Shown here in pieces: positions 1 through 8,665 of a stretch of 64,000 nucleotides of DNA. The notes beneath the pieces are model-generated. The model was not told where the DNA came from. It searched no databases and saw nothing but the letters and a program-made list of their open reading frames with translations. The number at the start of each line of letters is the position of its first letter. The stretch's first letter is position 1. This DNA is from Coix lacryma-jobi var. lacryma-jobi (lineage: Eukaryota; Streptophyta; Magnoliopsida; Poales; Poaceae): contig CM019828.1 in NCBI GenBank assembly GCA_009763385.1, positions 23,011,000 through 23,074,999 of the forward strand, written 5' to 3'. The position numbers and the translations under genes are program-made.

Positions 1-170
1 TCGTAGCGGCAGTCCTCGCTGCAGAACGGGGTGTCGCCCTTGTACATGAAGATGTCGCTGTTGCGGGTGAGCGGCTTGGAGCAGAGCGCGCAGGCGTCCA
101 GCGCGTGCCGCCGGGGCTCGCCCAGCGGCTCCGCGTCGAAGAAGAAGGCGCAGGCCACGGACGTCGCCAT
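1..170 (-). CDS. FCS-like zinc finger (FLZ, DUF581) protein, N-terminal 56 codons, cut by the window edge
   Basis: Reading the minus strand from the ATG at 168-170 gives 56 uninterrupted codons to the window edge. The product shows a Cys pair at residues 27 and 30, then the family signature DIFMYKGDTPFC followed by SEDCR, with Cys50 and Cys54 completing a C-X2-C...C-X3-C zinc site. This is the FLZ domain. In plants, FLZ proteins are small and bind SnRK1 kinase subunits, acting as adaptors in sugar and stress signalling. The domain starts close to the N terminus, which fits a short single-domain member. The coding part is GC-rich, as usual for grass genes. Upstream on the minus strand are a (GA)n run and a poly(C) run (poly-G on plus), probably in the 5' UTR and core promoter. 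The C terminus lies outside the window. I am confident of the family, not of the paralogue. Confidence 0.9.
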   Translation of the reverse strand, partial: MATSVACAFFFDAEPLGEPRRHALDACALCSKPLTRNSDIFMYKGDTPFCSEDCRY

Positions 171-189
171 GTATCGTGCCGATCTGGTG

Positions 190-348
190 CTCTCTCTCTC
201 TCTCTCTGGCTTGGTGGCGGCGCAGCGCAGCTTCGCCAAATGTTTTTGCTGCTTCGGAGAGTGGGGGAGGTCTCGAGGGGGAAAGAGAGTGCGTTCGTGC
301 GAGTCTACTCTGCTCGGTGGGTGAGCTTGGCTCGCAACGGAAGTTGGA

Positions 349-379
<31 letters not shown>
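190..379 (-). promoter_or_regulatory. FLZ 5' leader with (CT)9 tract and 30-nt poly-G; weak TATA-like motif just upstream
   Basis: Immediately upstream of the FLZ start codon (minus strand) lie a CT dinucleotide run at 190-207 and an unbroken run of 30 G at 350-379. Beyond it, 381-390 reads GATAAATACG on the minus strand, a weak TATA-like candidate that would place transcription start inside or near the homopolymer. GA/CT tracts are common in grass 5' leaders. The promoter reading is inference. Confidence 0.3.
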
Positions 380-380
<1 letters not shown>

Positions 381-570
381 CGTATTTATCGTTGCGAGCT
401 GAGGAACACGACAAGCGCGGCCTGATGTGGAGCTTACGGGAAAGCTGAGAGAGAAGAAACCCGTGGGTGGGTGGGTGGTTCTCGAACCAGCCGGCGGCGA
501 CGGGAGCTACACGGTCCAGCTCCAGCCCGCCTCTGCCTATCACTGTGTGCCTGCTAGAGGCCGATCTCAA

Positions 571-738
571 CGAGAGTTTCATTTAAATTTTATTTGCATT
601 AAATAGGTTGGCATATAGGCATTGTTGATGACATGACGGTGTATTTAAAAAGTGAGAAATGAAATAAGTTTCATCGAATACCAACTCTCTATGAGTCATG
701 AAATTTAATGTCTATAAAACTTTACAATAAAACTCTCG
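571..738. mobile_element. Short MITE-like inverted-repeat element
   Basis: The ends are imperfect inverted repeats beginning CGAGAGTTT followed by C or T then AT, and the interior is AT-rich without coding capacity. A third partial copy of the left end follows directly at 749-770. The class is not certain because no clear TSD is visible. Confidence 0.45.
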
Positions 739-1137
739 CTCTCACTAAAGAGTTTCATTTAAATTTTATTTTATTTTATATAACATGACAATCTAGAAAA
801 CAACGAAATAGAATTCACCGCTGACATTGACCGGCCTAACAAACAAACACTAGCCGACGGCGTGGTGCCTGCCTATCCCCCTATCACAGGTCTCCAGTTA
901 GCAGCAGTAACATCCTCCTGGGATCGCTTCACTTTTTTTTTTGTTTGGAGGGGTCTACAGTACTAGACTGTTTCAGTGTGTGGTTATGGTTAAACTCGTA
1001 ACCGCGCCATAACTGCGCCGTTCGTTTAGGCTATACGGAGTATAAACCAATTTTAATTTATACAAATTAATCATTTTTGTATCAATTATTTTCGTTTATC
1101 AGCCCCTCATAGAAACTGCCGAAGGGAGCTGTAATTT
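739..1137. other. Intergenic stretch without a recognised feature
   Basis: AT-rich intergenic DNA with a partial repeat of the preceding element at its left edge and a short poly(T) run near 936. I see no coding signature, RNA gene or terminal repeats. Confidence 0.5.
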
Positions 1138-1139
1138 AG

Positions 1140-1305
1140 GTGTGTTTGGTTCGCACTCCTAGAGTTTAGCCACTAAAATTTTGTCACTTTTAGTCACTAA
1201 TGTTCCAAACACCTCTACTAAAAGTCATTTTTAATACTACAACTCTAGTCACCTCCACTAAACTTTTGTGGCTAAACTCTAGGGTTTGAAAACCAAACAC
1301 CCTCT
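1140..1305. mobile_element. MITE with TIRs of the form GTGTTTGGTT...AACCAAACAC
   Basis: The left end carries GTGTTTGGTT and then CTAGAGTTTAGCCAC. The right end carries the inverted counterpart GTGGCTAAACTCTAG followed by AACCAAACAC. The element is about 165 bp, non-coding, and has the self-complementary structure typical of a grass MITE. Its right half was copied in the tandem duplication that follows. Confidence 0.65.
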
Positions 1306-1597
1306 TAGTCTGACCACATGTCTCCATGCCTGATGGCTCCCATCACATAATGCAGCCACTGATCGCGGGGCCCGCTTAGGTAAAGCCGACAAGATTGGGT
1401 TTGTGTCAAGCATGGTCCGGCCTTATCTTGACGTGAAACTCTAGAGTTTGAAAACCAAACACCCCCTTAGTCTGACCACATGTCTCCATGCCTGATGGCT
1501 CCCATCGCATAATGCAGCCACCAATCGCGGGGCCCGCTCAGGTAAAGCCGACAAGATTGGGTTTGTGTCGAGCATGGTCTGGCCTTATCTTGACGTG
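1274..1597. repeat. Two-copy tandem duplication, 162-bp unit
   Basis: 1274-1435 and 1436-1597 are near-identical units of exactly 162 bp. Each starts with the right end of the MITE (AAACTCTAG, then AAACCAAACAC), continues through GACCACATGTCTCCATGCC, and finishes with CTTATCTTGACGTG. The duplication therefore happened after MITE insertion and carried half of it along. Confidence 0.85.
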
Positions 1598-2145
1598 GCA
1601 AACGGCTAGATGACCTTTTAATGCTGATTGCTGGAGGTGTAGTAGTAGAGGTATCTCGGCTACCTTCGACGGGACTTATGAACTGACTGATAAGCTGAAA
1701 CAGTTAATTTATTATAAAGAAAATACTATTTTACGACTAATTTGTATAGATTAAAGTCGACTGGTAGATTAAACGTCGGCCGCTTCTATCAATTCTTCTC
1801 CGTGCTACAATATATATATTTTGGGTTAGAACGACCGTTGAACGTCCGTCCACTCAGCACATATTATCATCTGTTCTAATATTAATCAATACACACTTCA
1901 ATCGGCCAGTCTAATGATGTATATTTACGTGATGTAAAAATGATCAATTGAGGTCAGTCTTATTACCAATGCTCGGTCATGAAAGTTTCACACTCTCAAT
2001 CATATGAAAGTGAAGCCCAACGTCCCATAAACACACACCTGTGTATAGTTTTTTACAACACAATGCTAGCTTGCAGTCTCGTCGTCGATCCCCGAGTAAA
2101 GGCCCGCGATTGATGCCTCCACTTAACTTTAGTTCAGGCACTTTT
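1598..2145. other. Intergenic region; right part resembles the 227-bp array unit
   Basis: The left part shows nothing recognisable. From about 1977 to 2145 the sequence is a diverged relative of 5238-5400: both have paired GAAAG/GTGAGAGTGAA blocks, a CCATAAA block, and CAATCT-GTCGTCGAT-like blocks before a GGCCCGCGATTGATG box. It looks like an older outlying unit of the same repeat, interrupted by the solo LTR that follows. Confidence 0.4.
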
Positions 2146-2150
2146 GGTTG

Positions 2151-3655
2151 TGTTAACACCAGATTTTCGCACGCACGAGGGTATGACAAGTGGACCTAGT
2201 CAGCAGTGAAGAAAGGATTCAGTAAGCAATCGGACGATTATTTGGTCCTCAGGGTTTCGGTAAATGCCTGTGCGGTCGGCTATTTTGCGAAAAACGGTGG
2301 CTCCATTCGGGAGATGAATATGGCAAGTAAAGCCGGATTGCATAAGAAGACACTTGACGATGAAGAACGCCGAAAAGAATAGGACTCATGTAAGTCGTAA
2401 TCATTTAGGACTCATGTTTCGTCCAGGGTATAAATATAAACCCTCGGCCATTGTAAAATTGTTCACAACCATATCAATACAAACCGGCCCCGTGCCACCT
2501 TCGAGTCCTTAGTCGTGTCGTCGAGTTCTTCGAGAGGAATCATCGATCCGTCGACCTCCGTAAGTCACGACAACCTTGTTATCATGTTTAGTATCATGTG
2601 GTGGATTTAGATATGATGCAAGTAGTCTCGTTCGTTAAGCTTAGTATCGTGCGGCGGATTTAAGCTTATAACGGGAGGTTTTTGCTTGTGCCTTGTATCG
2701 TGCGGCGGATTAAGTCATGAGTAAAAATAGTTATCGGCTCTATTAGATTTGGCAGATCTAATAGATTCATTAAGTTATCATGTGTTATGTGTTTTATTAA
2801 ATTCTTGTAATACTCTTTTGCCCAATCTAGATTGATCTTTGTTCGGCCTTGTTTCACAAGCTCGCTTGTGTCTTGTTAATCATAAGATCATGACGGCTGG
2901 ATCAACTTTCAATCTAGATTTCACATATTGTGGGTTCATGCATGTCAATCATGGTCAGGCTTTGATGGAACTGGGTATCGTGCGGCAGATACAGGCTTTA
3001 GATTGGTTTGATCATGCTTGTTTGTATGTTTCTTCTTCATGGACCCCAACACGGCTAGTTTGCCGATGTTGGTTAAGCTTACCTGAGTAACGAGTACATA
3101 TAGATCTGTTCAGATACATGCATGCTTTTAGCTTCTTATAATTAGATTGTATCATGCGGTGGATTAATCTAATTATAAGGAGTGGTGTAGATTTGTAGCA
3201 AGTGGTATCATGCGGTGGATTAGCTTCGCTCAAGTTTACGCTTGACGGGTTTATGAAGATTAGACGTGCGGCAGACTAGTTGGATTAGCCTATGCATGTT
3301 TTGTTTGAATATATTTATATTTACAAGTTACTTGTTTCCTTTATTACATATGCATTCGGCAATCAACATGTTTACATGCTTTCTTTTATACTTGCCGAAT
3401 GACTTTATAAACCTGTTTTGACAGACAGCTTCTATAGCTGTGTGCCGTCGTGATTGGCTTTCAAAGCCGTACATATGGAACTGTCTGGTCTCACCCGGCA
3501 TATTCCAGAGGTATTCTCACGTTTTTATCCCTTGTTGGTTTTCAGGTCAAACCGACTGGCACGTCTCCGGATTCAACATACTCCGGGCACCCGATTGAAG
3601 CTAGCTTTTCGGCTTGCTGTGTGTGAGGCGCGGCGAACCAGATTTTGCGCCAACA
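2151..3655 (+). repeat. Solo LTR, 1,505 bp, family X (plus orientation)
   Basis: The element starts TGTTAACACC and ends GCGCCAACA, and is flanked by a perfect 5-bp TSD GGTTG (2146-2150 and 3656-3660). No internal coding region or second LTR is present, so it is a solo LTR left by LTR-LTR recombination. A second copy of the family lies reversed at 17138-18682. Shared blocks include CATATCAATACAAACCGG, the TCGTGTCGTCGAGTTC block, and the end region with ACATATGGAACTGTCTGG. The superfamily cannot be assigned from an LTR alone. Confidence 0.85.
2591..3280 (+). repeat. Seven dispersed copies of GTATCRTGCGGYGGATT inside the solo LTR
   Basis: The motif occurs at about 2591, 2643, 2693, 2973, 3148, 3203 and, degenerate, 3263. 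Variants include GTATCATGTGGTGGATT, GTATCGTGCGGCGGATT and GTATCATGCGGTGGATT. The flanks differ, so this is a dispersed motif and not a simple tandem repeat. The same motif recurs inverted in the copy at 17138-18682. Confidence 0.7.
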
Positions 3656-3750
3656 GGTTGTCTTGCTAGCAACTATTTAACCTTGTCCAACAAAGGTGTC
3701 GAATGAGTCTGGACGTTTGTTTCCTTCGCCTGCTCACCTTAGAGCATGTG

Positions 3751-3904
3751 CAAGCTAGTTTTAGCTTGCTCATGACAGAGAGTGTAATCGGCTCGCCGGC
3801 GTGGGCTAGATTCTCGGTTTCTGCTTGCAAGCTAGTTTTAGCTTGCTCATGACAGTGAGTGTAATCGGCTCGCCGGCGTGGGCTAGATTCTCGATTTCTG
3901 TGTC
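3751..3904. repeat. Two-copy tandem duplication, 77-bp unit
   Basis: CAAGCTAGTTTTAGCTTGCT starts each unit at 3751 and 3828. The units differ by only a few bases. Each contains a short palindrome, AGCTAGTTTTAGCT-like, and the block GGCTCGCCGGCGTGGGC. Confidence 0.85.
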
Positions 3905-4861
3905 AGCAGGTGAGGTGAGGTGCAGCAAAAGAACCAAACGTGCCCCTCATCTTTGCAATGATCTTTGGGCAAGAAATGCAGCTCGACAGCTACTTAGCAT
4001 ATATTAGCATTTGGTCCAATATTAGACGGCAATACATGCTTCAGTCAGGCAGTCCCCTCCACCTCCCTCTCCATCTTCTTCACCGCTGTCCCCCTCCTTC
4101 CCCCTTCGATATCTCGCCGAAAACGGGAAGAGTGGAGATCCATCATTTTAATAAGTTTTCTAGTAGATTGAGTCTTCTAAAGTTAAGGCTAAAGTTAGGG
4201 TTTCTCAATGCTAAAGTTTTTGATACTGGAGATTTATTTACACCTTATCCTTTCCGGTGACGACGAGAAGGTAGGGTGAATCTGGTTTCTCCACAGTGGT
4301 TCTGCTCTAGATGAGGGCGACAACTTTGGCGTCAGCATTTTCATCGACATGGCGATATTGAGACTTTTGTTTCCGGACAACGGCATCAAGACGGAGATGA
4401 TGTCGCCGTCATGGAATAAATTTCTCTGGTCCCTTTTTTGTTTTGTTGTGGTTGGATCTGGTCACGATGAAGGATTAAGAAGAATAATTTTCATATCAGT
4501 TTTTCTCATTCTTCGGTGGAAGAAAGAAGAAGAAAGAAGACACAAGGAATAAGAAATTTCTCAACTCTAGCTGTAGGAATGTTGGTCGTCCGTTGGACAT
4601 TTGTTCTCGTGCCTAAAACAATTGTTGCTGAGTATTTTCCTGTACGGTCATCCATACGAAGCATCAAACAGGTTTGGATTTGAGAGTTGTCATTCACAAC
4701 TTGGATACAGTATCGATAAAAATCAGTTTCTGAATACATGTTTTTTCCAGATTATTTATAACGTGATGATATACCAGTTATAATTTAATATAATTCTTAT
4801 TTCGTCTAAAAAAAGAAAAAGAGCAATACGATTCTTATTTCGTCTCAAAAAAGACCACATT
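3905..4861. other. Unclassified intergenic DNA, possible old repeat remnant
   Basis: Contains a pyrimidine-rich stretch (about 4046-4110), a run of imperfect TTCTAAAGTTAAGG / CTAAAGTTAGG repeats near 4165-4220, and short purine repeats (GAAAGAAGAAG) near 4520. No frame shows a convincing protein signature. I could not assign it to an element. Confidence 0.4.
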
Positions 4862-5143
4862 GAGATCTTGTTTAGTTCGTAGGTGAAAAGTTCTTAAATA
4901 TCACATTGATGTTCCGACACTAATTTAGTATATTAAAAATAGACTAATAAGATAACAGATTACATATTTCGTCAGAAAAACTATGAGACGAATTTACTAA
5001 GACTAATTAATCTGTCATTAGCACATGTTTAGTGTAGCACAACATTGTTAAATCATGGACTAATTAGACTTAAAAAATCGTCTCACAAATTTATCACAAT
5101 CTGTGTAATTGGTTATTTTGTAGTCAACATTTAATGTGAGACT
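4862..5143. mobile_element. MITE, family M1 (Tourist-like, TTGTTTAGTTCG end)
   Basis: Begins with TCTTGTTTAGTTCG and contains the blocks GACTAATTAATCTGTCATTAG and, further on, ACTAATTAGRCTTAAAAA. The same ordered blocks recur at 56111-56442, so these are two dispersed copies of one family. The CTTGTTTAGTTC end resembles PIF/Harbinger-derived Tourist-like MITEs, which is established for similar grass elements; the assignment here is inference. Confidence 0.6.
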
Positions 5144-5145
5144 AA

Positions 5146-5232
5146 GGTCTTGTTTGAGGTGAGTGTATTTGAACTAAGTTAAACTCCAATCCATATGGTT
5201 TGAGATAGATACATGCATATCCAAACAAGACC
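5146..5232. mobile_element. 87-bp miniature element with TIR GGTCTTGTTTG
   Basis: Perfect inverted ends GGTCTTGTTTG (5146-5156) and CAAACAAGACC (5222-5232) enclose 65 bp of non-coding DNA. The flanking trinucleotides TAA and TCA do not form a perfect TSD. The TIR resembles Tourist/PIF ends. Confidence 0.6.
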
Positions 5233-5292
5233 TCAGTTATAAAGGTTCCACGTTCTCTCATCATGTGAGAGTGAAACACAATGTTCCATAAA

Positions 5293-6130
5293 TACGTTCT
5301 TGTGTGGTGTTTTCTTATAACACAGCCCCAACATGCAATCTGGCCGTCGATTCCTGGGGAATGGCCCACGATTGATGTGGCTTTGCTTCGGTCGCTGCTC
5401 TGTCTCTACAGAATCTGGGTCCACTCACCTCGGCTAGGGTTTCAGACTCGAGGCCTTTCCTCAATCAGCTTCTTCCCCAAGTCAATCCCTGAACGGGCAT
5501 ACCCGGAGCCCCGACGCTAACACGTTTCTGTGTGATGTTTTCTTATAACGCAACCCCAACATGCAATCTGACCATCGATTTTCGGGGAATGGCCCGTGAT
5601 TGATGTGGCTTTGCTTCGTTCGCTGCTTTGTCTATACGGAGTCGACGTCCACTCACCTCAGTTAGGGTTTCGGACTCGAGGCCTTTCCTCAATCAGCTCC
5701 TTCCCCAAGTCGATCCCCAGACCGGCATACACGTTCATGTATGGTGTTTTCTTATAACGCAGCCCCAACATGCAATCTGGCCGTCGATCTCCGGAGAATG
5801 GCCCGCGATTTATGTGGCTTTGCTTCGGTCGTTGCGCTGTCTCTACGAAGTCCGCGTCCACTCACCTCGGCTAGGGTTTCAGACTCGAAGTCTTTCCTCT
5901 ACCAGCACCTTCCCCAAGTCGATCCCCAACGGGCATACCTCGAGCCCCGACGCTAACACGTTCTTGTGTGGTGTTTTCTTATAACGCAGTCCCAGCATGC
6001 AATCTGACCATCGATTTTTGGAGAATAGCATGCGATTGATGTGGCTTTGCTTCGGTCGCTGCTCTGTCTCTACGGAGTCCGCGTCCACTCACCTCGGCTA
6101 TGTTTCGGACTAAGGCCTTTCCTCAATCAG
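5293..6130. repeat. Tandem array, four units of ~227 bp, last unit interrupted by the Harbinger element
   Basis: Units start at 5293, 5522, 5731 and 5958 with ACGTT, followed by TGGTGTTTTCTTATAAC-type sequence, and end with GGGCATACC...GAGCCCCGACGCTAAC. Unit lengths are 229, 209 and 227 bp; the second lacks the final ~19 bp. The fourth unit stops at CCTCAATCAG (6130) and its missing end reappears at 28263-28312, which defines the Harbinger insertion site. Each full unit, read on the minus strand, carries an AAACCCTAGCCGAG/GTGAGTGG-like splice donor context, so the array may be a multiplied 5'-exon or promoter fragment. Confidence 0.85.
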
Positions 6131-6547
6131 GGCCTTGTTTAGATTGCAACTTTTATGAACCAAACTTTTTTTAACCAATTTCTGACATTTCTGACATTCA
6201 AACAGTTAACATTTTTTCAATGCTACAGGATGCATTGATTGCATTGAAGACACAATTGCCCCTATTAAATGCCTACATGCATGCTAAAGTTCACATGCAA
6301 ACTTTACCCGTGCATGCATGTCCTCAAATGTGGGCTATAAACATATATTACTCCAACAGAAAAATATTATTCTAACAGAAAATTTATTACAGTCCTCAAA
6401 TATTACAACTCATGTAACCAAATATTATTACAACTCATGCAACAAATAAATCACATGTCCTCAGACAAAACTGTTCTCAAGCTATAAATAAATGACAAGT
6501 ACATGCCGCAATATAGCAACTCACAAATACTCAACCATACACATGTA

Positions 6548-6613
6548 TCAGTACCTATTAAACAGCGATTCTACAATGCTGTCACGAAAGGCATTCATTT
6601 GTCCATAGTCTGC
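6548..6613 (-). pseudogene. Harbinger transposase, last ~22 codons (severed C-terminal tail)
   Basis: Minus-strand codons here read QMNAFRDSIVESLFNRY followed by a TGA stop at 6548-6550. They continue in frame from the transposase fragment that ends at 24676, once the Sirevirus and one copy of its TSD are removed. The MNAFRD-type ending is typical of plant PIF transposases. Only the Sirevirus insertion separates this tail from the rest of the gene. Confidence 0.85.
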
Positions 6614-6956
6614 TGAAAGTGCATTCGCCCTCATTGTGGGTTTTGGCTAATTAATGACAATCAAATTAGGGACTAATGGATTTATAAAAGTATATATGCA
6701 GGTGTTAGTCCTTAGAAAGATTTGAACTGTTGTAATCTCATGAACAAAGCACGTTGGATACATTTGGACACAAAGATACCTAGCTCAAGTGGTGGTTTAA
6801 AAGTTTGATTTTAAACTTGAGTTATAGGTAAGCCGGACTATCAAGAGGGTCACAAATTAGGTTGGCTAGATGTGGAGAAAAGTGCTCAAATCGTCTAACT
6901 AAAGTTTGCTTGAGAGACGCCGCACAAACACGAACACATAGAGGTAAAACTGTGTG

Positions 6957-7560
6957 GTCGGTAGTACCGACCATGGGGTGGTCGGTAGTACCGACCATGG
7001 CTGCTCTGCGTGTTGTTCTAACATCCTCTCTGGATCGGCCCTGAAATGGCCTGGTGGTAGTACCGCCATAAGGCCGGTACTACCGCCCTCGGTGGTACCG
7101 ACCTCAGCCGGTAGCAAGCCAGTTTTACAACCTCTCTGTATAGGCTCGAAAGTGACTTGGCGGTAGTACCGCCATATGGTCGGTACTACTGCCTCTCGGT
7201 GGTACCGACCCTGGTCGGTAGAAAGCTTGTTTCTGCAGACCTCTCTGTTCGCGCTCAAAATGGCTTGGCGGTAGTACCGCCATAGGACAGGTACTACCGA
7301 TCCTCGGTGGTACCGACCCAAGCCAGTAGTAAACCAAGTTTGCAGGGCTCTCTGTGTTGGCTCGATTTTGACTTGGCGGTAGTACTGCCATAGAGTCGGT
7401 ACTACCGACCCTCGGTGGTACCGACCCTGGTCGGTAGTAACCGAGGGACCAAGTCCCTTTCCGCGGAGCTCTCTGTTTGCGGCTGATTTGGCCTGGCGGT
7501 AGTACCGCCATAGGGCCGGTACTACCGCCCCTCGGTGGTACCGACTTGAGGCCGATAGTT
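6957..7560 (+). repeat. Palindrome-rich array in the LTR: five ~107-121-bp units with CGGTA-N-TACCG motifs
   Basis: Units begin with CCTCTCTG or GCTCTCTG at about 7022, 7131, 7240, 7347 and 7467. Each holds GGCGGTAGTACCGCC-like and CGGTACTACCG-like odd-length palindromes plus CGGTGGTACCGACC. About fifteen such palindromes occur in the LTR upstream of the TATA box. The motif also recurs near 8380-8450, 19630-19715 and 20095-20135. Clustered LTR palindromes are characteristic of Sireviruses. Confidence 0.85.
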
Positions 7561-7660
7561 GACTTTAGGTCAGATCCAGATCTGTGCGACCGTTAGTGAC
7601 TTGTCGGTACTACCGACCATGGGTGGTCAGTACTACCGACCAGCCTCGGGATTGAGGGAG

Positions 7661-7668
7661 TATAAATA
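7661..7668 (+). promoter_or_regulatory. TATA box of the Sirevirus 5' LTR
   Basis: TATAAATA preceded by GAGGGAG and followed by ACTCTCC, directly downstream of the palindrome array. It is conserved in the 3' LTR at 23805-23812. It marks the U3/R region. Confidence 0.7.
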
Positions 7669-8543
7669 ACTCTCCCCTCTCATTTGACGGTCACCCACTC
7701 ATTCCACTCACTTATTGCAACCTAACTTCAGACAAAAGAGCCTCCAAGCATTGACTCCTCCCCCCTCTCTCTCCCTTTGCTCCTAGATTCACTTACTTGC
7801 AAGATTTGAGCTAGGGAAGTGAGATTAGAGAGTGGGAAGCTTCGATCTACGACTTGAGCACTTGGTTTCCATTTAGCCAGCTTTGTTTGTGTCTATTACT
7901 CTTGAGCTCTTTGAGCTCTAGCCGGTTAGGTGTTCTTCGTGGTAGCCTGTATTGATTCATTTGTGAGGGCTCCCCGAAGTGTTTGTATTACCCCTGTGAT
8001 TTCTAGTGGAGAAACTCTAGTAGCCTTTGTGGTTGCTTGAGTGAGGCTAGGAGGTGAAATAGACTCCGACCTTTGTGGTCACCTCAACAATGAGGACGTA
8101 GGCACTCCTTAGTGAATTGGCCGAACCTCGGGATAAATCGCCGTGTCCCGTGTGCTTGTTGTTGTCTCTACTTTGCATATTACTTGTGTTCTTCGTGTTC
8201 TTCCTCTCCCTATCTTTTTCTTAGGTTGAGAAGGCTCGATCCACACCGTGGAAAGCAACCAAGGCTTGGTAAGGCTAGAATCGCTGTTTATCATACTTAG
8301 GGAAGTGGGGTCCATACTTGTATTACATTCATAGCTCACTTACATTGGATTTGTAGTTCCTCCTTAGGATCCCGGTAGTGCCGTTTGTTTGTGTCGGTAG
8401 TACCGGTGCTTCACACCCGGTAGTACCTACCCAAACAAACCGGCAACACCGGTTGTTGTCTAACTACAATTTCTAGTTTGTGAAGTTTCAGTTTATCAAA
8501 AATCACCTATTCACCCCCTCTAGGCTGATTAGATCCTTTCAAT

Positions 8544-8555
8544 TGGTATCAGAGC
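8544..8555 (+). other. Primer binding site, initiator-Met tRNA type
   Basis: TGGTATCAGAGC lies two bases after the 5' LTR end, followed by CTAAC. This is the usual copia/Sirevirus initiator methionine tRNA complement. Confidence 0.9.
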
Positions 8556-8665
8556 CTAACTCTTGTGTTAGCGCTTCACCGCGTAAGGGAGAATCATGTC
8601 GACCCTAAGTCAAGAGGCTTTCCACTCAACTTCTAGAAGATCAAGCAAAGTAATATGAAGATCAA

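Larger units (their letters stand above)
6614..8541 (+). repeat. Sirevirus 5' LTR (1,928 bp)
   Basis: Matches the 3' LTR at 22813-24675 end to end, with small differences. It carries the five-unit GGTAGTACC array and a TATAAATA box at 7661-7668. It is 65 bp longer than the 3' LTR, mainly from an extra ~20 bp of GTCGGTAGTACCGACC near 6960-6995 and a fuller fourth array unit. Confidence 0.93.

Noticed and set aside
4349..4552. Plus-strand ORF with a hydrophobic stretch, a possible small gene
   Set aside because: Low-complexity Lys/Glu end, no homologous signature, surrounded by repeat-like DNA.
7125..7511. Minus-strand ORF with GSVPPR repeats in the Sirevirus LTR
   Set aside because: It is the translation of the palindromic LTR array and recurs in the 3' LTR. 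There is no start context or domain.
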